This document shows positions 24,501 through 36,500 of a DNA stretch of 64,000 nucleotides, in pieces (position 1 is the stretch's first letter; each line of letters begins with the position of its first letter). The notes below the pieces were generated by a model, which made no database searches, was not told where the DNA came from, and worked only from the letters and a program-made list of their open reading frames with translations. The position numbers and the translations under genes were made by a program. Source of the stretch: Cinclus cinclus (Eukaryota > Chordata > Aves > Passeriformes > Cinclidae); the NCBI RefSeq assembly GCF_963662255.1, contig NC_085046.1:49181797-49245796 (forward strand), written 5' to 3'.

Positions 24501-27500
24501 GTGTTAGTGGTTTTCCTTGCTTGAAATCTTGATGTCTGGTTCTATTTAAGCTAGTGAGACTACAAGCATCAGGAATCAAAATGTATTCTGGCTCAGCCCG
24601 TATGCTGAGCGGGAGTGCTGTTTCCATGGCAACACACAGGACAATGAAGGGGAAGGCTGATGCCTTTTCCTCAGATTTGGAGAGCTTACAGATCCAAACA
24701 ATTACTTTTAGCAAGATTCACTTAAAAATCAGTGTTTATAGGAGAGGAGGAAATAATGTTAATGAAAATGGGTTAATATGCATCCATATTTTTCTTGTGA
24801 TGGTTTGTTTCTTTGATCATGGAGATTCCTTAGTGCAAAAACCAGCTTTTGGCAAATGCTAGAAAAATGTACTGACTGTAGCAGCAGTGATCTTGGACAC
24901 ATTAAATGCAAGGTGTCCTTACATTCGATGCTGCTGCAAATGCTGCTGGACAAAACCTTTGCTATACCCTTCAGTGCAAGCTGCCTTCCTCTGGGAGGCT
25001 ACATTGTTAAATATAGTTGACATTTCCCTGGAAGCAAGTTCTGAATAAGCGAAGGGTAAACAGTTAACTGTTCCAGAGATGATGAAGCTTTGCAATTAAA
25101 TTTTTTTTGTTGGTTTTTTTTGCGCCATAAGCACAGGATTTTTTTACAAATGGCATGTTTTAGAGCAGGTAATATGCTAAATTGGTCTTTCATTACTGTA
25201 GTGCATCTGTGTCTCAGCCTCGCCCATTTTATTTATTATAGGAACCATAGGCTAGTACATCTTCTGTGCTCAAGCTTATAGATAAATCCTTCTTCCTAAG
25301 TGGGTGGGGAAAACATTATGTTCTACTGTTCTACTGTTGGAATACGTTGGGGTTCTTTTAAGGCACAGTAATTTGAATTGAGACTATTTAGTCACTAGAG
25401 ATTAATTTATTTCATGATTAAAAATACACAGACCTGAAATTATAGGAAAGAGGAGTGCAGGTCCCAGAATATTGTCTGCCTGTCTAATTTTTTTAACGAA
25501 GGATTGGCATAGTGGCAAATAGTGTGTGAGGGAATGAATTTATTTGCATGGAGATTTTTCACCTTTTCCTCTGGCGTTGGCTCCCAGAAGATGATGTCAC
25601 CTTGCAGCTCATTGGTTGCGCAGCACCTAGTGCAGGGAAGGGAGAGAAAGATGCCGGCACAAATCTCAGTGGTGGATCTAGGGTGTTTGCGAGCAGATTT
25701 TGGTAGAATCTTTGATTAGTATTAAGAATTTACTGCATGTGGCCATGTGAGGTGCTGGGTCTGTCCTAGGGTGAGGGGATTGAAGAGCTATCAGAGGAAT
25801 GAGGCGACTGATCTGCAAGAGGATCTGTGATTGTAAGTTGAAAAATCTGGGTGGAAGGGAGACAGGGAGTGCTAGTTAGACACATTGTGGGAGGATGTGT
25901 AGCAGAAAATGCATGCATGAGTGAAAGAAGAAAAAGGAGAAGCATTTTTCTTTGGTAGACTAGAATGATAAAAATTATATTAAGGGATTTCCTTTCGGGA
26001 AAACATTAAGAAATGGTTAAAAAATTTCAGTCTGTGTGAAGATATTTTTCCATTGTCAGAGTGGATGTGTAGGATTCATTTTTATGCTCAATTCTACTGT
26101 GGTTAATTATGAGGGTAAAATACTATTTTATAAGAACTTGAGATGTATAAAATGCTGTTTATGTCCTATTGTCATTTTATTCCTAGGTCAGAGACAGGAC
26201 AGACTGATAAATACTTGTTTTTATTTACACATTGTGTGAATTTCTGTGAAACGTGCAGGAGAATAGTTGGTTAGGAGATGAAAATGCACCTGTTCTAATA
26301 GCTCTATTTTTATTTGACATGTCTTTTTCTAGACAAAAGCTTTGATGATGAAGAGTCAGTGGATGGAAATAGGCCATCATCAGCTGCTTCAGCCTTCAAG
26401 GTTCCGGCACCTAAAAAGCCAGGAAATCCTTCAAACAGTGCAAGAAGGCCAGGATCAGCTAGTGGGCCTAAGGTTGGAGGTAATGTAAAGCTATTCACAT
26501 TCTAATGAGTGTTCCCAGAAACCTTGCCAGAGCAGGCACAAAACAGAACTTTGGAAGGGGATGTTTAATTCATGACTGCAGTATTTTTGCAGGGCTGAGA
26601 ACAGCAAGGGACCCTGTTTTATGTAATTATTCATCTGTAAAGGTGTGTGCATGTCTGTCTGTTTTTGTGAGTGTGCACTGAGCTTATTAAGGTCTCTCAT
26701 ATTATAAATGAAATTAAAGTTGGGAAACAGCATTTCTGTTAGTGAAATGAATACATGTATATGTGTGGGTGTCTCTGCTGAAATCCACACTGTACTTATT
26801 GTCTAGATAAATACCCTGTGAAATTCTTCTACATCTGTGTAGATCAGATTTTTACTGTAAGTCTGCACTGTTTCACATCACCCAGAGCCCTCATCAGAGG
26901 TGTATATTACATCTGGATGACTTTCATTATTATTCTTTTAATTGTCAGTATTGTGAAATTGGTTGTGAAAGATAAAAAATGAGGGCCAGTACCCTTGAGA
27001 GGATTTTTTTGCATGGTATGGCTTCAAAGCAGTGTAATGAGGAATGCTTAGTAATTATTATCTTAGAACAGGGAAATCCGCATTTTTTTAGGGCGGGGGT
27101 AGTCTTAACAAAAGCAACTGTTCACTGCTAAAGAAGCAGCTGCTTTTTTTGATGGTTCATGAACACATTCAGAAAACATACATAATTCTGTGGAAGTACA
27201 CCATAGTTCAGGTACAGGCTTTTTATGAATAAGTGATTCTTTTAGGAGGGGTTCTTGTAAGAGTAGATTTTCCATGTTCCTTTTCATGTAATCCCATATG
27301 TAATCTGCAAAGCAAATATAAAATTTGGAAGAAAATATACATTACAGACAAGCTGCCTTAAGTATTTTCAGATTACTAAGATACAGCTGATGTTTTGAAA
27401 ATGTATTGTTTTTCAATTGTGATCTCAAGAATTCCTAATGAGTTGAAAAGATTTTCATAGGGCTGGATCAACACTGTCATAGTGTAACTGAGAATTTATA

Positions 27501-30500
27501 GCAATATATAGCAGAATAGTATGAGAAAATACCATCTAAAAGACTCCATAAAGAAAATTGTCTCATTGATATTTATTATTGTTGTTATTATTGCACGTAG
27601 TGAGTATTATAAATAAGTAAATAACTAATTCTAATGTAATCTGCTTTAACCTGAAGCATGGTGGTTTTTGCATGCAAGACTAATATACTTAGTACCAGAA
27701 CTGAATGCTTAGGATTTCTGTTTACTTCAGTATGGGCTTTTAATAATATTTTATTAAATATAGATGATTTTTAATGTAGGGGTTTTTTTTACATGTAGGC
27801 TTTCATTTTACATGCTCTGCAGTAAAAACATGGAGATTCAAGGTGAAGGGAGGTAGGAACAGAATAACCCCTCACTGATTTTTCAGTTTATCTAAAAATG
27901 CAGTAGTAAAGCAGATTAAAACACCACAAATTATTACATTGTTTTTTCTCCTTTTCCTGTACTGCCAAACTTAAAAAAAATCTAAAATAAGCATGCCAAA
28001 ACCAGAGTACTTTAGTCATTCCTTGCTTTATACCATCTCCTTTCAACTGTGGAAAATACTGGGGTATGTTTACATACCCATCTATTTCCATTCTTTTTTT
28101 TATTCTGTAGGGTGTCTGTAGTCAGAATTGTAATATAGTGTTTACAAATCCTGCATCTCCTAGCCTAATCAAGAGCATTAGCATAGATGCCAAATGCATT
28201 TCTTAAACAATAAGGTCATAGACTCTTCCAGAAGTGGGGAGTTTCCTGTAATCTTCATATGAACAATGACTCTAGGTCAGACAAGAGGTCTGGGCAGTCC
28301 ACTGTCCCATCTGACAATGGTCAGAAACAGCTACTAGAGACAGGTACAGGAACATAAGTGTCTAGAGGCACGCTGTCATTATGGGACAAAATGCTGGGTT
28401 TAGAAGGCTTTATTCTGCAGAGAATCGTGGTCTTTGGAGAGTTCAGTTGGGGCACCATGTTCTGCTTATCTAGAGACTTCCTGGATCTTTGTAACTACAA
28501 CAAAACCTTGATGCTCTTTCACATCCAGTTTCTGTAGGATCTACTTTGCAGGTGCTTAAAGGACACCTGAGATTTTTCTCCAGCCTCAAAATTGCCACCT
28601 CTGTGGAGTAAATTTATAGTTCTGGAAGTTGTTTGCTCTTTCTGGTGTAGTAAGGTTCTGCTGTATTCTCCAGTCCCAAATCCTTGTACTCACCACTGCA
28701 TTCCAAGTCAGCAGTCAGTGGGCATGCCTTTTCTCACCTTTTCCTTGTAAGCACTGGATGGGTATTTCAGGCTTTCACTGCTCACCTGTTGGTCCTGCTT
28801 TTCTGTTTTTCTGACTCTCAAATACCCAATAATCCATATTCAGAAGTTGCAGTTCAGCCTAGAGGCAGCTCCTTTAACTGTGTTGCTTTTTATTTCCCTT
28901 TCACAAAAATCTCAGAAGTCATGTAAGTGCCCTGAAGTTGAAGCAAGTCTTTTACTGTAGTTTCTTCTCTTCAGACTTCTGTGACCAGACAGAATTTCAT
29001 GCAGATAGAAATTGTGTTGAGCAAACGCTGAGATTACTGTAAGTTCCATACATTTAAACTGCCTTTTGTATTTTAAAGGGTCCCAGAGATTTGTTTCATA
29101 GGATGACAAAAGTATATTTTCCTGTGAGTCATAGGTGGCAAAGTACAGGATTTTTTTCCTGAGTCCAGAAAGCATTTTAGGCCACCCTGTCTTGAGGCTA
29201 AGAAAACTGAACTCTTTAGGCACGCTGCTGGCTTTCTTATCTGCTGACACCTGTTGAATTATACCTCAGATGCCTATGTGCTTGGCTGTTCATTATATGC
29301 ATCATGGAGATGGTTCTTAATGAAGAAATGGGTAATTCCACCACTGCCCAGATATGCTGCTTGATGAAAGGACCCATCTGATACTAAAAAGGAGTTTCTC
29401 AAAGTCTTGGACATTTTCCATTTAATGTAGATAATGTACTTTGGTGGCACTGGAAGTTCAAAATCATTGTCCAGGAAGGCAGGTAAAACAGGTATTTATA
29501 TGAGCAATAGCAGTGTCCTAGTCAGCCTGGAATTCCCTCTCCTTGTGCTGGGAATGATTGTGCCAGACATTTTCCCATTGGCAGTTGGGATGGGAAGGCT
29601 TGCAGATCTTGTGGATTTGCTGACAGGCGTAATCAAGCCTACTGAAGTCAGCTTGCCAAAAAGTACCAGATCAGGCAGCCACAGTGGTTTACTGCCCTGG
29701 CAGTGAAGAATCCAGCAGGCTGTTTCTCCTCTGACTTTTCTGCTTGGAGATGTTCATGCACTGATCTTCTTAGTGATGAATGAGAAGTCATAGGTCTTAG
29801 ACTTAATGGGACAGCGTTTTGTTCGGCATGTTTCTTACTCCACGGTCAATACACTTTGCCAAGTTAGACCTTTGCCAGCAAGCACACAGCTGCTCTACTT
29901 ACTTCTGATACACTTGCTCTCAGCTCTTTATTCAGGTGGTAGAGCCTCTGGAAATAACTCTTTGCTCTAAAGCCTTCTTACTGAGGATGTGCACTCTGTG
30001 TTCTGCCCTTGCATAAATGGAAATTCAGGGGCTTTTTCTTGGCAGTATGGCACAAGCAGCTTTTTAATGGTAAGGGACACCATAATAGGAAAGGACTTGA
30101 GTATGTCAGCCAAATGAGCTATATTTCTGTCCCTGTGCTGTTCAAGATCTCTTATAGGTCTTTGGCAAGTTCTCTTGCAAATGTGAAAACCCTGTTCCAA
30201 GTCTTCCAGGGAATTGCCTGCTTATATACCATTTGGAAGCTTTATGTAATCTAAGTGTTAGTAGGAAACCTCAGCCTGCCTCAACAAGAGGTCTGGCATC
30301 CTCTCTTTTCCTAAAATGTCAGTTTAATTCAGTAGTCTTTAAAATGGGATTAAATGTAGAAATGGTGATTGTTCAAAAGAGCCATGTGGCATTTGGAAGA
30401 AATGCTTGCCGATTAAATATAATCATGACAGAAGTTTGTGTTAACTTTTTTTGTAATTTTTATGAAAACCTCTGTGGGGCTATTCTTAATGTGGTAATTT

Positions 30501-33500
30501 GAAACAAGCTGAACGTCATACTTTTTGCAGTGTCTTCAGCAGGAAGATAACTGCATGGCATATTTTAATGTATAATTCATTGTGTTTTTTTAATTCTATT
30601 GTACATTGGTGGGGTGGTAGTATTATGAATTAGTTATTGTTTTATGCTGACAACACTGTTACACTTTTTGAAACAATGTATCTATAAATCAACTAACTGG
30701 TAAACCTGGTTGAACCAGGTGAACAGTTTGGCAATAGAAGGCTGTGGGAACTATAATAACACTATACATAAAGGAACTGTAGTAAGCTGTTCCCAGCTTT
30801 AGGAAATTTTAGATTATGTTTTCTTGTCTGTCATTATGGTTTTTCCCCCTTCTCAATAACAGACATTCAGCTCCTTGTTGAAAAATATTAAAATGGTGCT
30901 TACTTGCTTTTTTTTTTTTGGCTCAGTTTCCTAGCAGAAGACATCTTGGAGCCTTTAGAGGCTTTAGTAGGAAAAAATTTAAATTAAAAGGCTCTGCACA
31001 AAACAAATGTGAGACTGAAAGATAGGTGAAATCTCAGCCAGTTGAAGTTAACATCATTAAAACCAGGTGCTGTAGTTAAGAAACATTTGTGGTAAAAGGG
31101 CTTCAGTAATTGTAGATCTGTAAATTTACGTTGTTAGTGAATGGACTTGAGACAAGGTAGATTCATGATCACTGTATCAATTGTCTTCCCTACTCAAGAG
31201 AGTTCTGTGTTCACCTGTACAAAAATGCCAAAACAGAATTTATAATAAGCGAGGCCCACAAGGGTTTTTTTTAATTTTGAGTTTTGCAGAAAATAAGTTT
31301 AAGAATGTTTCCTCTCTTATTCTTGTTAGCCCTCATTAAGTGATTTCCAAAGTGCTGTATTTGTTGTGTAAAATAATCTAGGATTTTTTAGTTTTCCTTG
31401 TTCTACCCTGGCCATTTGTATGACATAAAGCTGCTCTGAGGTAATATTAGTCAGCAAATCACTCCTGACATTCTGTGGCACTTTGTTTCCTTTTTGATTT
31501 CCAGGTGGTGGTGAAATTCAAGGATTTTTCTTCAACATTTGTTTAAAAAGTCTTTTGTTAATTCTGAGCAGCCTTAGAGATTAGCCTTGGGTATCAGTCT
31601 GAATCAGAGAATCAGGCTACAGAGTGCCTGTTTGCTTCCTTTTCCCCACAGTTAATGTCAATTCCATCCCAAGACATCCTTGCCCATGGGATTGCTGGCT
31701 TGCAATCCTGTGGTCACGAGCTGCAGCTTTTTTAACCTAATCCAGAGTTCAGGGAGGTAGGAGGATTTTAAACTTTCCATGTCCTCTGAGAATGATTGAA
31801 TTTTATTGTTGTTTTTTCCCCTGAATGGCACTTGAGGTTGGGGTTCCCTTCCATACAATCACTGCTCTGTTCTCCATGGGCCATTTTAAAAGGTAGTGCA
31901 ATCACTGGGGTTTCCATTCCTCTAGAAAATATATTCCTTTGCAGCTCTCTTCAGCAGTAGGATTGAAAAATCCACCTTAATAAGGAATCTGAATGAAAGC
32001 AAACAAGCATGATAAATTATGAATATATATATATATATATGTGTATGTATACACACCTATACATATACCTTCAGAAAATATGTATGTGTCCATAACAATG
32101 TTTATTAGTCTCTCCATTTTCTGTGTGTCACCCAAGTGATAGTTCATACTACCCTGTTTTTCACTTAGTTTCTAGAAGTTTCAGTTAGATTGTAGTATTC
32201 ATTATTGTTGGTATAAGCATGATATTTTATCAGTCTTTTCTCAAAAGGCTCATAGTCTGGAAGTCAGCTTATAAATGGTTAAACAGGAAGGTGGTACCAG
32301 GGGAGCTTGAATGGAGAGGTCTGGAGATAAAAGCACACTGCAAGATGTAGCCCAGCCTGCTTGTGAACATCTCTGCCTGGGGTTGTGGTCCCAGATACTT
32401 CACTAGCACTCATGGTTGTACCAGACAGTGATGAGAATGAGGAAGACAACCCAGCTCTTGTTTAGCTGCTGACGCTGAGTACTAAGTATTTCAAGGAATA
32501 GGAAGGGGAAGCGGTATTTTTATATTTTCATGCAAGTTAATCTAGAAGGCAAAAGGGGAAGGAGGGAGGAGGATGATGGACTAAAATCAGCTGTTCCGAC
32601 CATTTGGAGTCATTATGGAATTTGTCTGTGTTGAAGAGCAGGCAAAGATGACCATTCTGAAACATTCCTGCATTGCTGCTTTGCAGAGTAGCAGGTGTGA
32701 TTCCTCTTTGTAGGGTGGTGTGTTGGTGTGTGGGAGGAGTCTTAAGAAACTCGTTTCATTTCTTTTGGTAATGGTATATGCTTTCAAACAAGCAGGGAAT
32801 GGAAATTATTTTTGTAATATAAGTATTAGCACCTGTGTTGGAAATGGTTTTTTGGAACATATACATTAAATGTTTTTTAAAATATAAGAGAAAAAACAAC
32901 ACATTAAAGTCAAGTTATTTTGACCTTCTGTCTTGCTCTGGTGAACTTTTAGAAGTAAAAGATAAAAATGTGGTATCTAAAACATGTAAAAATGGTAATT
33001 GTGTAATTTGTGGTGACAGGTGGTGTGAATTGTTGTTAATAAAGTGTCTGTTTAAATTATTCCAGAATAATGGGTACTGATAACAGTCATGAAAATTCTA
33101 TATTACTGAAACTATTATGTCGCAGTATCTCAAATCATTCTATTTTGGCATCAGAATCACAAATGATACAAACCAGTTGTTTGTGTTTCTGCTTGTTCTC
33201 AGTAATTTCTGTAATGTAAACCAATTAGTGCATTTTTCTCCATTAAAATGTAAAGCTGGGATCAAATTAAAGTAAAATGTAAATAGGTTATTAGGAAGTT
33301 ACATTAAAAACTAAAAATAAGACTAATGCTATCACATTAAACATAACTTCAAAACTGACCTGTTGAACAAAAGGACAAGGGTCGCAAATGTATGTCCTTT
33401 TAATTATTTATGAAAATTGAGTGCCAAGAGAGAAAAGAAATACATGAGTGCTTTGAAAGATTACCGTGGGAGCGTGTACATTGTGCATGAGTTGAAAGAT

Positions 33501-36500
33501 GACTGTATGAGCTTCCAGTTGAGTAGAAACCAACATCAATCAATTTGAGGTGAGCCTAAAAAGTCGGGCATCTGTGTTCTAGCTGCTCATGCAACTGCTT
33601 GTGTTCCTCCACATCCAGGCTTTGATCTTACCCTAATGTATGCTGTCCAAACTCTGTCCTAAGTATAACACTGTTGTTTTACTTGCTTTGTAATTTTCTT
33701 ATTTACTGTGTGCTTGGTAAATGTTTATTAATTGAATTGATCTCCACAGCATGTCTGTGAAGAGCTAGTATTATTAATCTTTTATACCTGTGAAACTGTG
33801 TAGAAAGGAATTGAGGCTAAACTTGTTGAAACCATGCATTCAGTATTAAGAATCAGCTTCAGACAATACTGACTAAGTTTCTTGGAGCATATCATATTCA
33901 ATCCATAATTTCAAAGGAATTTACATGCTTAAGAGCAGCTTCAAATTTTACAGTATGTGTGCTGGTGCTGTCATCTTCATAATTCTTTTATTTTGTGCTT
34001 CCTCTAAGTACAGGAGTCCTGTATTTGTACCTGATTTACATATCACACCTCAAGGCTTCAGATGTGCTATCGTAATAGTTGAAAACCTGGCACCACTTTC
34101 TTCTTGTGAGTGCAGCTCACTCCTAATTTCTTCTTGTCCCTCCTGCTCCTGTTCTCTCATGGGGTGTATAACTGTATGGAGAGATCTGCTTAGCATCTCA
34201 GCCCTCAGAGACAGCACTCTTACTTGTTGGGTGGAAACTTGTGTTCATGAGCAATGTCCCTGGCATGTAGGAGGAATGTTTTAATGGAACAGGCTCAGTA
34301 AAGGTGGGCTGGCTTGGGAAGTTCTCTAACTGTGTCTGCCAAATTTCTAACATAGGCAGATAAAGTAAGGAATACAAGGTATTGTAAAGGTATTTTAAAA
34401 TATTGTGCTGTTTTGTTCAGTTTATGTGGCTGTTTCAGTTTGAATGACTTTCTGGGTGCCTCAGGGATGATGACTTTTGGTATTGGAGGAAGTGGGGTGG
34501 ACAAGTCAGTTCAGAGTGAATATAAGTCACTAGGGCTGAACATGACAGAATTAATCTGTCAGTTTCCTTAAAGTGGGCTTTCTAGTGAAATGCTTTTCTT
34601 ACTGTACTTAGTCACTTGAATTGTTTTCTAAGCTGGTTAAAAACAACAGAAAAGCTTTGCCAGTCCACATGCTGGGGGGATGGGGGGACGGGGTTATGGG
34701 GGGAGAAGGGGTTTGTTTGGGTTTAGTATTATATCTGATGATTTAAAAACATATTTCTGAAATTTATTTCAAAAACTGGTGGCTTGTGTTGGAACAACTG
34801 AACAGGTTTGCTGATACTAATTGTCTGTCTGGGTGTCTTTGTCAAAGGCAGTTTCAGCTTCAGTCAGAGGCATTTTAGCCTGACTTACTGAACCATGAAG
34901 TACTGTGGCCCGTGAGACTGGTACAGATTCCTTTTGTTGTTCTCTCCTGTTTCCCTATATCCAGGTAATAACTACCATAAGACAAATGTGCTGACCAACC
35001 CAGTAAGGTAATCTCTCAAGTTTATAATAGAGAGGTTTTGGAGAATGGAGAGTTACTTGTTTGCAGATGCAGTTGCTGTTCTCACAGGGAATGGACACAA
35101 GGCAGCTGAAGTTCAGTTGATGAAAACTTTTATCTAAGATAGGATCTCTGCAGCTCTTCATGGTTTGCTCTTCCCCAAAGTTTTATTGGGAGAGTTGTGG
35201 CAATTGGCAGCGTGATCTTAGCTTGTATAGCAAAGCCAGTAATTGATTCTAAGACTACAATTTACTTAAACTAACATGATTTTATCTAAGTTGGTCTAAT
35301 TATATCCATCCTGTAGGATTTATTAGTATAACTATCTGAAACTATGGTTCTTGTTTAAAAAGAAGTCTTGTCTAATGTTGATCAAAGTGGTTTTTACTTG
35401 AGAAACTGCTGCTTCTTTGTTGCTCTCAAATGTTTTGCTAACAATCAGGCAAGCTGAAAGCATCTTTACTCACTCTCAGTCACCTGATAATGAAAGAACA
35501 CTTTTGTCCTTCCTACAGATACTTGAGACTGAAGAATACTTACTTACTTGTTTTATGGGAGGTTTTTTATCAAGTTTGTCAGTTGAGGTTCACAGATCAG
35601 ATTTTCAAACATTAGAATGTTAGAATCTGATAATCCATCAAGGTCTCAGTGTGTAGTATATAAAATAGCTTTAGTTAACTCAGTAGTTTAAATCCTGAGG
35701 GAATTTAAAAAACTTCTCAATCTCCAGCCAGTTTTCTGAACATTTGGTTCCTGTTTTACCAAAGCAGACTTACGAAAAATACATCTAAAATGATACTATT
35801 CTAGACTATTTTAGTAGTCTTATGATACCTGAAAAGATAATGAGACTTCTTACTAAGCTACTGAAATTGAAATAGGTCTGTACAAGGGGGCATTATCAGA
35901 GTCATTATCTTGAAAGTCACCCTTGCCATCTCAGAGGTGATAATTCAGATCATGAAGCACTGGAAATTTCCTTCCCTGGCCCCCAACAGATACCACTTCA
36001 AAAGTAAATAATAAGGCCTAACCCAAGGACAGACAAGTAGATTTTGCGAAGACTAAGAGATGCAGAAAATTCAGGAAAAATCCCAGTTAGACACCAACAG
36101 ACAGAAGAATGTACATTCAAAGAATTAAATATGACCCTTGAAACATTTGCTCATTATGGCTGGGAACAGAATGTGGTTATTATTGCAAGTACCGTGCTGA
36201 AGAAACAATTAGGTTTCGTGTCTTCATCATTGTTATGGTTGTGATCTATTATTTATAGCTTGTCTGTGTGCATTGGCTTGTTTGTTTGTTAGTTTTGTTA
36301 GGTATCAGCACTTTCCTTAGATCCACTCTACTCAGTATCTTGTGACGGAGGCTGTCCATTTCGCCATGTAGCTTTTGCACTTGTCCTTCCTTGAGTTAAT
36401 TTTAAGTATTGCTCTATTCCCCTTAACCTATACTTAGACTTTCAGCAGCGGTATATTTTTAAGCTGCCTGGGCTAATTTTTTTCCCTGTCTTCTCTAGCT

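Larger units (their letters stand above)
11307..25499 (+). other. CLASP2: CLASP2 intron between the two alternative first exons
   Basis: 14 kb of intron. Supported contents are a 14-A run at 12292-12305, a 19-bp tandem duplication at 16349-16384, a CR1 element at 16590-17115, a 15-T run at 21061-21075 and an RFX-like site at 24620-24633. A relatively GC-rich stretch at about 20200-20700 holds a 90-codon minus-strand frame with no recognisable product. I see no other genes. Confidence 0.65.

Noticed and set aside
25522..25719. 65-codon frame upstream of the beta-type first exon
   Set aside because: It ends before the CLASP2 start, is not in its frame, and has no recognisable product. It is more likely 5' UTR or promoter sequence.
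33925..34284. 119-codon plus-strand frame with a hydrophobic start
   Set aside because: The hydrophobic N-terminal stretch reflects T-rich DNA, the Cys/Ser-rich remainder has no family pattern, and it is not linked to splice sites.
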